Below, one piece after another: positions 9,201-19,700 of a DNA stretch of 64,000 nucleotides; positions within the stretch are counted from its first letter, which is position 1, and every line of letters begins with the position of its first letter. Made by a program: the position numbers and the translations under genes. The stretch comes from JAFAMB01 sp963775805. Its GTDB lineage: Bacteria > Verrucomicrobiota > Verrucomicrobiia > Chthoniobacterales > JAFAMB01. The notes beneath the pieces were generated by a model, which searched no databases, was not told where the DNA came from, and was given only the letters and a program-made list of their open reading frames with translations. The stretch is from assembly GCA_963775805.1 (NCBI GenBank), contig CAVZKG010000002.1, positions 744,001 to 808,000 on the forward strand, in the 5' to 3' direction.

Positions 9201-11939
9201 CCAAGGTTCCGTTATCCATCACATTACCAACGATACTTCCTGTCGCCTCTCCATCGCCGATTTGGAGCGTCCCAGCGTCAATTGTCGTGCCTCCGGTGTA
9301 GGTATTTGCTCCAGTTAGAATCATCGTTCCCGCTCCCGACTTGGCGAGACCAACGCCGCCAGTTCCGTCGGTCAAAACGCCACTGAATGTCGTGCTCGTA
9401 TTGTCGCCCCCGGTGGTTAACACCGCCGCGCCCGCGCCATTGTTTGTGACTGTACCGGTTCCTGAAAGCGATCCGATGGTATTGCTGAAGCCGTTCAGGT
9501 CCAGGGTGCCCGTAACGGTATAGGCCGAATTCTGCGGTGAACGCGGTTGCGGAACCGGCTTGCAAAATTCCAGCGGCAATATCCGTTGCTCCGTTGTAGG
9601 CGCTAACCCCCGTAAGGGTCAGAGTTCCGGACCCGATTTTGGTAAGGCCTAGACTGCTGCCGGCAGCGAGTTAAAACTGCCACTGAACGTCGTGCTGGTG
9701 TTGTCACCGCCTACGGTCAACACCGCGGGCACCCGCGCTGTATGTTCGTCACAAAACCGGTACCTGAGAGCGACCCGATCGTATTGTTGAATCCGTTCAG
9801 ATCCAAAGCGCCAGTCACAGTAAAAGCTGAATTGGCGCTGAACGCTGTGGCCGAACCTGCCTGCAGCGCCCCGGCGGTGAGATTCGTCGCCCCGCTATAC
9901 GTATTGTCCCCACCCAGCGTGATAGTCCCACTCTCCAGCGTCACCCCGCCAATGCCGGTAATCGACCCGTTAAGAGTGAAAAAATCCGATCGATCAAATA
10001 TCAACGTAGCACCCGCGGCGTTGATGAGTACGTTCCCGACGATACTCCCTGTACCTCCGCCATTGCCGATTTGAAGCGCACCCTCATTGATCGTCGTGCC
10101 ACCCGTGTAGGTATTGTTTCCCGTAAAGATCAAAGTGCCTGCTCCGTCCTTGACGCCGCTTCCCGTCCCGATGACTGATCCGCCGTACGTAATGGTATCG
10201 CTGCGATCAATGTCCAAGATTCCATTGTCGACAATCAAAATACTGTTCACGCCCCCGGAGGCTCCTCCGTTTCCAAGTTGTAATGTTCCCGCACTAATTG
10301 TCGTGGTCCCCGTGAACGGATTGTTCGACGTCAGGATCAGCGTTCCGCTGCCAAGTTGCGTCAGCCCACCCGTGCCACTGATAACTCCGTTAAAAGTCAC
10401 CGTGTCGCTTCGGTCGAACGCCAGAGTCCCGTTATCCGTCACGTTTCCAGCGATGCTTCCTGTTGTCCCGCCGCCACCGATCTGGAGCGTTCCCGCACTG
10501 ATCGTTGTTCCTCCGGTGTAGGTGTTGGTCCCCGTCAGAGTTGTGGTTCCCGTCCCAAGTTGGACCAGAGCCCCGGTGCCGCTGATAACTCCTCCAAAGG
10601 TTAGTGCGTTGTCGCTTCGATCGAACGCCAGGGTCGCGTTATCCGTCACGTTCCCAACGATGCTTCCAGTTGTTCCTCCGTCCCCGATTTGAAGCGTGCC
10701 CGCGCTGATCGTTGTTCCTCCGGTGTAGGTGTTGGCTCCCGATAGCGTCAACGTACCGGTGCCGACCTTGGTCAAGGATGCGCCGCTGCCACCGTTAAAC
10801 CCGCCGTCGGCAATTACTCCGCTGACTTCGGTGCTCAGATTGCTGGAGCCGACAGTGAGATTGATCGAACCCAGATTGTAGTTGCCTGCGCCCGCTATCG
10901 ACCCAGCAGTTGTCCCGGTGGAAGTGAGATGGGAAAAATCGACAATGCCACCCGAGTTAGTGATGAAGACTGCTTGGCCACCCGAGCCTGTCTGTTGAAA
11001 AACAGTGATTCCTCCCGAATTCGTAATGACTGTGGCGTTACCGGCTGTACTCGAGTCATTGAACTCTGTGAACCCGCCGAGATTAGTGGTGATCGTTGCG
11101 GTGCCAGCCGTGCTCGTCTGATCAAAAAGCGCGGCGGCGCCAGCGGCGTTGGTAACGCCGTCGCCATTGGTAATGGAGGCCGCACCGGCCGAACTCGAAT
11201 CGGCGAATTGCGTGATTCCGTCTGCGGTGTTTGTGATGCTCGCGCTACCAGCTGTACTGGAGTTAACGAAAAATGTGATACTATCAGTCCCGTTGTTTGA
11301 AATCGAAGCCATGCCTGCGGTGCTCGAGAAGCCGAATTCCGTGAACCCGGTCGTCGTATTGTTGACGATTGCATTGCCAGCGGTGCCCGAGGCAAAAAAC
11401 AGGCCCCCGGCGCTGCTGGTAACTGAAAAAGTCGGGCTGTTGGAAGAATTATTGACTACGCCTGTTCCGTTGAATTCCAGACTAGAGGTACCGGTCAAGG
11501 TGAAGGTATAGGCCGGGGCTCCAGCATTGAACTGAAAGCTGCCGACAAATGTGGTGCCTACATTTGAGAAAGTGATCGACGTCGTATTGGATGTGGCGAA
11601 CGTGGCGGTACCTGTCGGGACAGTCGCAGGCGCCCAATTTGTCCCGGTATCAAAGTCCCCTGACCCGGGACTCGCAAGCCAGGTTGCATCCTGCGCCTGC
11701 GCACTGATCGAAATGAGACACGAAGTAACGATCGCCAAGGAAACGCGCCCTAGCGCGCCAAGTCCGAGACCGGTAAAGCGGCTTTGCCGTGGATTTTGGC
11801 AGGCAGCGCAGTGCGAGGCGATCGGAGTTGCCACCATGAACCGAGGGTTCCGTGCCACTTGGTTCAATCGATCGCGGGGCACTCCGCGATGCGTTGCTAG
11901 ACTACTGGTTGTCTGTACAAATCTCGGTTCTATATCCAC
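6295..11939 (-). pseudogene. Giant autotransporter with beta-strand repeats, frameshifted near 9.6 kb
   Basis: Two long minus-strand frames make one gene: 9717-11939 (N-terminal 740 aa) and 6295-9579 (about 1090 aa). The N-terminus has an extended signal sequence ending SCLISISAQAQ. A Ser/Thr/Ala/Gly-rich section of about 22-aa repeats (SSTAGSASITN) follows, then more than a dozen 60-65-aa autotransporter-associated beta-strand repeats (NTYTGGTTINAGTLQIGNGG type). The C-terminus is a type V beta-barrel (NRWGVWVTGFGDF to GVRFSF, ending in Phe). Bases 9580-9716 encode the expected repeat only if read in other frames, so at least two indels separate the halves. Secretion through its own barrel to the cell surface is expected. 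Decay, phase variation and assembly error are all possible. Confidence 0.85.
9580..9716 (-). other. Frameshift zone inside the autotransporter
   Basis: The upstream frame stops at 9717 after FVTNIQRG, where paralogous repeats read FVTNNGAGA. In another frame one then reads VLTVGGDNTSTTFSG, and in a further frame SLGLTKIGSGTLTLTG, before the downstream frame resumes at NSAYTVTGTLDLNGF. Several single-base gains or losses in GC-rich runs (for example GTGCCCGCGG in place of GTGCCGCGG) explain this. Confidence 0.75.
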
Positions 11940-12340
11940 TCGTTTCTCCCAACTCTTCGGCTAACGTTTGGTACCAAGGGTGCGGCGGGTCGCAAATAAT
12001 GCCTCCCTCGTGTATTCGGAAATGTGCAAGCCCAGGTTGAAAGAATGTGCGGGGCAGTCGAAATAAGTCGTTTTTAAAGGGAGGCACTCCGGTACATCAA
12101 GTCTTATCGGATTACCGGGCCCCTCCTTTAGTACCAATGACCGGCCTCTTTTCCAGGGAGGCGAAACCTCTCTGTACGCACGATCGATTAAACCATCGGG
12201 TGACACAAAACGCCGCCATGTGAACTCGATCAGAAATTTGAAGAGATGATTGTCCTCCGCGTGGCGGCTCGTTCGTTCGATCGAAAAGTGACTTTTGAAC
12301 CGGCAACGCCGGATCTCCACCAAGCCGAAAGGAATTCATT
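11940..12340. other. Intergenic region between divergent autotransporter and DUF899 genes
   Basis: About 400 bp with no supported gene. Minus-strand frames here have no family look. It should hold the promoter of the autotransporter (leftward) and of the DUF899 gene (rightward). CAGGGAGG and CCTCTCTG near 12154-12174 form a small imperfect hairpin. No clear promoter match was found. Confidence 0.4.
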
Positions 12341-13069
12341 ATGCAGGAAGATATTATCCCTCACCCGAAAATCGTTCCGCAAGCCGAATGGTTGACCGCC
12401 CGCAAAGCGCATCTGGAGCATGAAAAGGAACTGACGCGGCAACTCGATCGCCTTCGGGCCGAACGACGTCGATTGCCGATGGTTCGTATTAAAAAGAGCT
12501 ATGTGTTCGACAGCCCAAGCGGAAAGCGAACGCTGCACGACCTGTTTGATGGACGGCGACAGCTTATCGTCTACCACTTCATGTTTGATCCGCAGTGGGA
12601 AAAGGGCTGTCCGGGGTGCACTGGTTACGTGAATAGCCTGGGGAAACTTTCGATGCTAAATGAACGAGATACCAGTTTCGCACTGATCTCCCGTGCTCCG
12701 ATAGCGAAGCTGGAGGCGTATCGGGCGATCCACGGATGGACTGTGCCCTGGTTTTCATCTTTCGAGAGTGACTTTAACTACGACTTTCATGTCACGCTGG
12801 ATGAAACCGTGGCACCTCGCGAGTACAACTATCGAAGCGGCGCAGAACTTGACCAAAAATACGGTGAAGCGAGCTATAAAGGGGAACAACCCGGGCACAG
12901 CGTTTTCTTTCGTTTGGGTACGGATGTTTTTCACGCTTACTCGACGTACGCTCGTGGCACCGAATCGCTCTGCGACTCGTACAGCCTTTTGGATACGACT
13001 CCCTATGGGCGTCAGGAGGATTTTGAAGATTCGCCGCCAGGGTGGCCGCAGAAAAAGACCTATGGTTGA
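12341..13069 (+). CDS. DUF899 thioredoxin-fold family protein
   Basis: A 242-aa protein of the DUF899 family. The N-terminal EWLTARKAHLEHEKELTRQ helix is the signature of this family. It is followed by YVFDSPSGKRTLHDLFDGRRQL, YHFMFDPQWEKGCPGCTGY, and the C-terminal DTTPYGRQED segment. The fold is thioredoxin-like with a C-x-x-C (CPGC). No enzymatic role is established for the family; members often sit near SDRs and regulators as here. AAAGGA lies about 11 nt before the ATG and supports the start. Confidence 0.88.
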   Translation: MQEDIIPHPKIVPQAEWLTARKAHLEHEKELTRQLDRLRAERRRLPMVRIKKSYVFDSPSGKRTLHDLFDGRRQLIVYHFMFDPQWEKGCPGCTGYVNSLGKLSMLNERDTSFALISRAPIAKLEAYRAIHGWTVPWFSSFESDFNYDFHVTLDETVAPREYNYRSGAELDQKYGEASYKGEQPGHSVFFRLGTDVFHAYSTYARGTESLCDSYSLLDTTPYGRQEDFEDSPPGWPQKKTYG

Positions 13070-13084
13070 ATAAAGTGCCGCAAC

Positions 13085-13837
13085 TTAAATTTGGGCTCTG
13101 CCACCATCCACGAATAGTTCGATGCCCGTGACAAAACTGGAGTCATCCGAGGCTAGAAATAGCGCCGCCTTCGCGATTTCATCGGGTTCTCCCATACGGC
13201 CCATCGGAATGGTGGAGACAATCCGTGCGATAGCCTCCGCGGGTTGCCGAGCCACCTGTCGAGTATCGGTCGGACCAGGGCTAAGAACATTTGAACGGAT
13301 ACGGCGATCCTTCAATTCCACGGTCCACGCTCGCACAAGATTGCGGATTGCGGCCTTCGTGGCTCCATAGACGCCGAAGGCGGGAGTGCCTTTGACACCC
13401 GCGACGGAGCCTGTGAGAATGATAGAACCGCCATCATTTAGTAACGGTAAGGCTTTTTGCACCGTGAATAATGCTCCTTTTACATTGATGTTAAATAGTT
13501 TGTCAAAATGCTCCTCCGTCATGTTGGCCAAGGGAGAAAATTCAGCGAGACCGGCGTTGGCAAAAACGATATCGATTCGCCCATTCGCCTTGACGGTCTC
13601 ATAGAGACGGTCAAGGTCAGCCAGTTTGGCAACGTCTCCCTGAACGCCAGTCACATTGATGCCAATTTCTTTTACGGCCTCATCGATTTCCGTCTGATGA
13701 CGGCCCGTGATGAAGACGTAAGCACCTTCTCTGACAAAGAGCTTTGCTGCGGCTAGTCCTATCCCAGCCGTGCCGCCGGTAATGACAGCCACTTTTCGAC
13801 TCAATTTACCCAGCGATTGTGGAATCACGGTTGCCAT
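13085..13837 (-). CDS. SDR-family oxidoreductase
   Basis: Classical SDR of about 250 aa. The cofactor loop is TGGTAGIG, followed by ANAG near residue 90, the Ser in LTGSVAGVKG, and YGATK as the Y-x-x-x-K. The C-terminus FVTGIELFVDGGRAQI is typical. The frame is open 19 codons further upstream to 13894, but the sequence before MATVIPQSLGKL is not SDR-like, so ATG at 13837 is preferred. It is convergent with the DUF899 gene (15 bp between stops) and lies downstream of the TetR gene on the same strand, so the two may form a unit. Confidence 0.86.
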   Translation of the reverse strand: MATVIPQSLGKLSRKVAVITGGTAGIGLAAAKLFVREGAYVFITGRHQTEIDEAVKEIGINVTGVQGDVAKLADLDRLYETVKANGRIDIVFANAGLAEFSPLANMTEEHFDKLFNINVKGALFTVQKALPLLNDGGSIILTGSVAGVKGTPAFGVYGATKAAIRNLVRAWTVELKDRRIRSNVLSPGPTDTRQVARQPAEAIARIVSTIPMGRMGEPDEIAKAALFLASDDSSFVTGIELFVDGGRAQI

Positions 13838-14028
13838 AGAAAATAAAAAACCATATGGTTCAATACGGATGCGCGATGCTCCCTCAGGTGTCAAGAAACC
13901 TTTTCTACCAATCGGTGCAGTATCCGATATCGATATTATTGGCGCTTGTCACCGTGGGAACTGTCCAAGCATCTGTTTCTCCACCTGAATGGATTTTGGA
14001 GTTTCTGCCCGGTCCTGCCGCACGGGTG

Positions 14029-14583
14029 TCACAGTGTCCGGATTATGTTCATTAGATCGTCGATATTTCGGTCGATGGAGCGCCTGCTCGTACTCAGGTT
14101 ATGCTCCATGCTGAGCCCGGTAAAATAAGTCAGGATTAGTTCCGCCAAGGATTGGGGATTCATCTTTGGGCGCTCGGCCTCAATGTTCTTGGCCAAGATC
14201 TGCTTTATCTTGTTGCGGCTTCGCGTGATCATAGCAACCGCTTCCGGTGGTAATACTGCGGACTCACGAATGGAGTTGACAGCAAAACATCCCTTTTGTC
14301 CGGGCAAAGTGCTTGGTCCAATCTTGAGGAATCGTTCGATGTTATTCCAGCCCAAGGGCTCGGCCGTGAGCAGCCCCTGCTTTTCGAGACTTTCCAAGTA
14401 GTACCGGAGGCTCTGCACAAACAGGTCTTCTTTATCTTTGAACTCGCCGTAGAGGCCGGATTTGTTCACCCCGGTGGCCTGTTCCAATTCGTGAAGGCTG
14501 GCGTCAGCAAACCCCTGCCTCCAAAAAACCGGCAGCGCCTTCTCCAAGACAGCTTGGCGGGTGAATTTTTTTGGTCGTCCCAT
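14029..14583 (-). CDS. TetR/AcrR-family regulator
   Basis: A 184-aa repressor. The N-terminal helix-turn-helix is clear (FTRQAVLEKALPVFWRQGF, then ASLHELEQATGVNKSGLYGEF, then KDKEDLFVQSL). The ligand domain contains GCFAVNSIRESA, as in TetR proteins of the AcrR/NemR-like branch controlling reductases for electrophilic compounds. It is divergent from the oxidoreductase at 14943. An imperfect palindrome at 14656-14678 in the shared upstream region recurs in front of the OYE-type gene at 27005. The likely regulon is therefore this locus plus the reductase, which is an inference. Confidence 0.87.
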   Translation of the reverse strand: MGRPKKFTRQAVLEKALPVFWRQGFADASLHELEQATGVNKSGLYGEFKDKEDLFVQSLRYYLESLEKQGLLTAEPLGWNNIERFLKIGPSTLPGQKGCFAVNSIRESAVLPPEAVAMITRSRNKIKQILAKNIEAERPKMNPQSLAELILTYFTGLSMEHNLSTSRRSIDRNIDDLMNIIRTL

Positions 14584-14626
14584 ACCCGGGAATATCGACT
14601 AATGAACCGAGTGGTGCAAAAAATTA

Positions 14627-14678
14627 TTGACACCATAGAAATCAGATGTCTTTTTAGTGAACCAACCGGTTTTTTACT
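14627..14678 (+). promoter_or_regulatory. Promoter and operator, copy A
   Basis: A -35-like TTGACA lies at 14627-14632. An imperfect palindrome at 14656-14678 begins AGTGAACCAACCGG and ends TTTTTTACT. Nearly the same block, with the same spacing, occurs at 26950-27001. I take the palindrome as the probable site of the adjacent TetR protein. Confidence 0.6.
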
Positions 14679-14738
14679 GACACTGAACGAGATTTCCCAA
14701 TCACGGGCGCAACACTTTCTTAATCTGGAGCGAGACTG
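14679..14738 (+). pseudogene. Relic of the 5' end of an OYE-type gene
   Basis: Immediately after operator copy A, the bases CTGAACGAGATTTCCCAATC align with the first codons of the OYE-type gene at 27005 (CTGAACCAGATTTTCCAACC). Looser similarity continues for about 40 bp, and then a stop follows in frame. An old-yellow-enzyme gene probably once followed this promoter and was lost; only its first codons remain. Confidence 0.45.
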
Positions 14739-14942
14739 AAAAAACCTGCAATTGCATTGATGCGCTGCCGCGGGACGAGGCTGACCTCTTCGAGTTTCTT
14801 AAAAAAGTGAGTGCCAATGATCGCGGAACCTGTACTTGTCGCAATCGATATCGGGAAGATCGCGTTCAGCTGAACCACAGAGTTCCGAAACAAGAGTGAT
14901 GGCCGAAATGTTACCCGGTCGCCGTCAGTAAAGAGGTCCTTT

Positions 14943-16592
14943 ATGAAAGCTGTCCAAATCAAATCCTATGGCGATCCACTCGAAGTTCTCGAGGTGGTGG
15001 ATATACCGGAACCGGAACCGCCCGGCGCCAACGAAGCGCTCCTCGGCATTGAAATCGCCACGCTCAACAAACACGACCTCCTATTTGTTCGCAACGCGTT
15101 GGGCAGCGGTCCCGCTCTCCCGACCGTCGTGGGGAACGAAGGATTCGGGCGGGTTCTCGCCGTCGGTCGCGGCGTGGAGAACGTTAAGGTTGGCGATCGC
15201 GTGCTCGCACCAATCCTCTCCCAAACCTGGCGTGAAAAAATGATCGTACCGGCCTCCAGCCTGTTCCCGCTGCCCGACGGCGATCCCCAGCAATTTTCCA
15301 TGCTCAGCGGCAACCCTCCAACGGCGGCTCTCATTTTATCGGAGTATATCGAGCTAAAACCTGGCGATTGGGTGGTTCAAAACAGCGCGAACTCTGGTGT
15401 CGGCCGTTCCCTGATTGCTATCGCTAAAGCGCGTGGTCTGCGAACGATAAACTTCGTTCGCCGCCACGAATTGCTGAAAGAACTCAAAGCCGGCGGAGGC
15501 GACATCGTGCTGGTCGACGAGCGTGGCGCAGCGGAAGAGGCGCTCCACCTGGTGGGAGATGGCTCCGTGCGCCTGGGCGTCGACGCGATCGGCGGCACGG
15601 CCACCGCTACACTGGTTCAGGCACTCTCCGCAGGAGGCACGCTTGTGTCCTACGCCGCGGCGAGTGGCGAACCGATGTCGGTTAACGCCCTGCAATTGAT
15701 TTTCAAGCGGCTCCAGGTACAGGGCTTTTTCCTGGGCTTTTTTGATTATGAGAAGAAGGTGGTGCCGGCAATGCGCGCGGCAGCTCCCTTGGTTGCGTCC
15801 GGGGCACTGCACGTGCCCGTGACCGCCATCTACCCGCTTTCCCGAATCCGCGAGGCAGTAAGCCATCTGCTGCGAGGCGGGAAAATCCTTTTGGAGGTGC
15901 AGGATGCTGTGTCGGAGTGCGGAAGTATCGGCGGTGTCGGCGAATACGTAGGTCGAATTGGTACACACATCCAGCATTCGAATGCTAATAATGAAGTCTC
16001 GCCATCGCCGGTTGCGATGCGAAGGAATTGCGGTTATAGAGGAATGTTCGGGGATGCCCCCTTATTGATGGATAAAGGTCATTTGCGTGTTCGAAAGAAG
16101 ATATCCACTAGCAACCACGAGCTAGAGACGCCAACTCAGGTCTGGACCACTCCATGCAACGCTGGCGCCGTCAGGAGAGCCGGCCGCCGGCTGCTGCACA
16201 TGTATGATACCATCTTGGCGCCAACTGGTCTGAAGCAGTGCCAATATGGAATTTTGTCGGCATTGAACGGAAGAGGTGCGGCGTTGCCGAGTGTGCAAGA
16301 GCTGGCGGAGGAGCTGGTACTGGATCGATCGACGTTGGGGCAAAATTTGCGGCCTCTGGAGAGGGATAATTTTGTCACTCTGTTAACGGATCCAAGAGAT
16401 CGCAGGGTTCGATTGATCGCGTTGACCAAACTGGGGATCGCCAAGTTTAATGAGGCAAAGCCCTACTGGCAGATGGCCCAGGAGCGGTTTGAAGAAGTTT
16501 TTGGGGCGGAAAAGGCAGCCGGGCTGCGGTCCCTGTTGTTATCGATTGCTTATAATCCTAAGCTTGGAAAAACCGCGAATGAAAGCAAATGA
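14943..16592 (+). CDS. MDR/quinone-reductase-type oxidoreductase fused in frame to a MarR domain
   Basis: 549 aa. Residues 1-320 are a medium-chain dehydrogenase of the enoyl-reductase/quinone-oxidoreductase group: GNEGFGRVLAVG, then VVQNSANSGVGRSLIAIAK as the nucleotide-binding loop, with no structural-zinc cysteines. Such enzymes reduce enoyl or quinone substrates with NADPH. Residues 321-375 look like translated noncoding DNA. Residues 390-549 form a MarR winged helix (LKQCQYGILSALNGRGAALP, then ELAEELVLDRSTLGQNL, then DPRDRRVRLIALTKLG). The normal stop after LLEVQ appears lost. The native products were probably two proteins; RT-PCR or proteomics could tell. Confidence 0.8.
   Translation: MKAVQIKSYGDPLEVLEVVDIPEPEPPGANEALLGIEIATLNKHDLLFVRNALGSGPALPTVVGNEGFGRVLAVGRGVENVKVGDRVLAPILSQTWREKMIVPASSLFPLPDGDPQQFSMLSGNPPTAALILSEYIELKPGDWVVQNSANSGVGRSLIAIAKARGLRTINFVRRHELLKELKAGGGDIVLVDERGAAEEALHLVGDGSVRLGVDAIGGTATATLVQALSAGGTLVSYAAASGEPMSVNALQLIFKRLQVQGFFLGFFDYEKKVVPAMRAAAPLVASGALHVPVTAIYPLSRIREAVSHLLRGGKILLEVQDAVSECGSIGGVGEYVGRIGTHIQHSNANNEVSPSPVAMRRNCGYRGMFGDAPLLMDKGHLRVRKKISTSNHELETPTQVWTTPCNAGAVRRAGRRLLHMYDTILAPTGLKQCQYGILSALNGRGAALPSVQELAEELVLDRSTLGQNLRPLERDNFVTLLTDPRDRRVRLIALTKLGIAKFNEAKPYWQMAQERFEEVFGAEKAAGLRSLLLSIAYNPKLGKTANESK
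16068..16592 (+). CDS. MarR-family regulator (possible independent start inside the fusion)
   Basis: Same frame as the fusion. An ATG at 16068 precedes the MarR domain by about 20 codons and would give a protein of about 174 aa, normal for MarR plus a short tail. No good ribosome site is seen for this ATG. The gene lies directly upstream of the RND efflux genes and a 7-6-7 palindrome (16646-16665), which is the classic position of a local efflux-pump repressor. Confidence 0.5.
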   Translation: MDKGHLRVRKKISTSNHELETPTQVWTTPCNAGAVRRAGRRLLHMYDTILAPTGLKQCQYGILSALNGRGAALPSVQELAEELVLDRSTLGQNLRPLERDNFVTLLTDPRDRRVRLIALTKLGIAKFNEAKPYWQMAQERFEEVFGAEKAAGLRSLLLSIAYNPKLGKTANESK

Positions 16593-16645
16593 ATTGGCGT
16601 TCCTTCGGGGCGGTGCACTAGAGCGCGGTTGTTTCCGAGGTTGAT

Positions 16646-16676
16646 ACTTGACAGAACGGTCAAGTAGGGGGATATC
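16646..16676 (+). promoter_or_regulatory. Palindromic operator over an RND-pump promoter
   Basis: ACTTGAC-AGAACG-GTCAAGT (16646-16665) is a perfect 7-bp inverted repeat. It overlaps a -35 TTGACA (16648-16653), with GATATC 17 bp downstream as a -10. It precedes the RND permease, and the MarR domain just upstream is the obvious candidate repressor. Confidence 0.6.
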
Positions 16677-16735
16677 CCTGTATCTCCCGATGCGTGGTTC
16701 TCGTTTCTGAATGCTCGGAGTTACCGAGGCGCTTT

Positions 16736-19700
16736 ATGTGGATCGTTAAACTCGCTCTCACCCGGCCGTACACTTTTGTCGTCTTTGCACTTCTCATTTT
16801 TGTGTTGAGTCCGATGGTGATTCTTCGAACTCCAACCGACATTTTCCCAAATATTGATATTCCCGTGATCTCGGTCGCCTGGACGTATACTGGCTTGAAT
16901 CCGGAAGATATTGAGGGGCGGTTAACAACGCCTTACGAGAAAGTGCTCACGACTCTGGTCGACAATATCGAGCACATAGAATCCACGAGCTATAACGGTG
17001 CAGCCGTCATTAAAATTTTTCTTCAACCGCATACCAGCGTGGATCGAGCGAACTCCCAGGTGGTCGGCGCTTCTCAATTTGCGCTTCGATTGCTGCCATC
17101 GAGTATTCAACCGCCGGAGATTATCAATTTCAGCGCTTCGAGCGTACCGATTCTTCAACTTGGGCTCTCCGGTCAAGGTCTCTCCGAACAACAATTGAAT
17201 GACCTGGCGCTGAATTTTGTCCGGACGCAAATGATCACGGTTCCGGGAGCGGTGATTCCTCTTCCATACGGTGGGAAGCAGCGTCAGGTGATGATCAATT
17301 TAGATCACAACCTGATGCAGGCGAGAAACATTTCGCCGACGGATGTTCTCAACGCCGTAAGCACCCAAAGCCTGGTGCTCCCATCTGGCACCGTGAAACT
17401 GGGCCAGAGTGAATTGGATATACGCGCCAACACGTATCCTCGGACCGTGGCCGAACTGAACAATCTTCCGATCAAGCAGGTGGGCGACACAACCGTTTAC
17501 GTGCGAGACGTCGCTACAGCCAGCGACGGTTTTGCGTTGCAAACGAACGTGGTCCGGCAGGATGGCCGGCGTGGTGTGCTGATGAGTATCCTCAAAGCGG
17601 GAAACGCATCGACTCTTAGTGTGGTGAGTGGCGTCAAAACATTGCTCCCGCGCGTGGCAACGATTGTTCCTCCTACACTGAAAATGACGCCTTTGGCGGA
17701 TCAAAGCATTTTCGTTCAAAGTGCGGTGAGCGGGGTTATCCGCGAGGCGGTAATTGCGGCAGCGTTAACCGGGTTCATGATCCTTTCATTCCTTGGGAGT
17801 TGGCGCAGCACCCTGATCATTGCTGTCTCTATCCCGCTATCGATTTTGACCTCCATTATGATCATTAGCCTTCTCGGCGAAACGATCAATATCATGACTC
17901 TGGGAGGCTTGGCCCTGGCTGTTGGGATACTGGTCGATGATGCGACGGTCACGATTGAGAATATCGAACGGGTGTTAAGGCAGGGACGTTCCCTTCACGA
18001 TGGCATTTTAGAAGGCGCAGCCCAGATTGCCGTCCCAGCCTTAGTTTCTACTCTCTGTATCTGTATCGTTTTTCTTCCGATGTTTCTCTTGGACGGGGTA
18101 GCGCGTTACCTTTTCGTGCCCCTGGCAGAAGCTGTGGTGTTTGCCATGCTGGCTTCGTACATCCTTTCGCGAACGCTAGTCCCTACGTTAGCGATGTATC
18201 TACTGAAGGCTAAACATCATGAACCGAATCTGAAAAACCTTTTTGCCCGTCTGCAATACGGGTTTGAAAAGGGATTCGACTCAGTTCGAAACGCTTATAG
18301 CGGATTGCTCACCAGCCTGGTGGATCATCGCAAGCTATTTATTCCGGCGTTTCTTGGAACCTGTTTATGTGGGGTTTTCCTTGTGCCGTGGCTAGGTCAG
18401 GACTTTTTTCCCGACACCGATAGCGGTCAATTCATTCTGCATGTTCGCGCTAGGACAGGGACACGAATTGAAGAGACAGCGCGTTTGTTCGACTTGGTTG
18501 AGGACGTTATCCGGCAACACATTCCAGCGAAAGAAATGGACAACATCCTGGATAACATCGGTCTGCCTTATAGCCCCTACAATACCATGCACTCAACATC
18601 GGGTGTGTTAGGCGCAAACGATGGCGACGTATTGGTATCGCTCACCAAAAATCATAGTCCGGTTGCTGAATATGTCCGGGACCTACGTGTTCTGCTGCCA
18701 CAGCGGTTTCCCGGCGTCACCTTTTACTTTTTGCCGGCCGATATTGTGACGCAGATTCTTGATTTTGGTCTTCCCTCTCCGATCGATGTCCAGGTTGAAG
18801 GCAATGACGTTGTCGCGAGCCAACAGATCGCCGAGAAGCTAATGGCTCAGATGAGGCAGGTCCCGGGCTTGGTTGATTTGAGGGTACAGCAACCATTGGA
18901 TAATCCGACGTTGGATGTCGCGGTTGACCGCGTAAAAGCGCTCCAAGCCGGCTACACTGAGCAAAATGTTGCTAACAGCGTATTAAACGCTCTGAGCGGG
19001 AGTTTTCAGATAACTCCGTTGTTTTTTATGAACTGGAAGAACGGCGTCAATTATAACTTAGTCGCTCAGACCCCCCAATATCGATTTCAGTCAATAAACG
19101 ACCTGCTCAATATTCCGTTACCAGCTGCCAGCGGAAGTAACACCGAGATATTGGGAGACGTGGCCTCCGTACGCCGCGGCCACGAGATGGGATTGATCAC
19201 GCATTACAACATCCGCCGGGTGATTGATATTTACGGGGCGGTCCAGGACCGGGATTTGGGTTCGGTGAGCCGAGATGTGCAAAAGATCGTCGATAATAGC
19301 CGGCAACAGCTTCCGCGCGGTACGTTCCTGACGATCCGTGGCCAGGTGCGAACCATGGAGAGCTCGTATACGGGTCTTTTGACAGGGTTGGCCTTAGCCG
19401 TGGTGCTGGTATACATGTTGATCGTCATCAACTTTCAATCCTGGCTGGATCCATTCATTATTATTACAGGATTGCCAGCTGCGCTGACTGGAATCGTTCT
19501 TTTTCTGTTTCTGACACACACCACGCTCAGCGTGCCGGCCCTAATGGGAGCGTTGATGTGTATGGGAATCGCTACTGCCAACAGTATTTTAGTGGTTTCT
19601 TTTGCTAAAGAGCGTTTACGGGCACACGGAGACTCTGTTCGTGCTTCCATCGAAGCGGGAGTAACCCGGTTCCGTCCGGTCGTAATGACGGCGTTGGCGA

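Noticed and set aside
6724..11511. Many long plus-strand frames rich in Val/Pro/Ser (for example 8375-8890)
   Set aside because: They are shadows of the Gly/Thr-rich autotransporter repeats on the other strand.
11961..12339. Minus-strand frames upstream of the autotransporter
   Set aside because: Overlap each other, no ribosome site or family; treated as intergenic.
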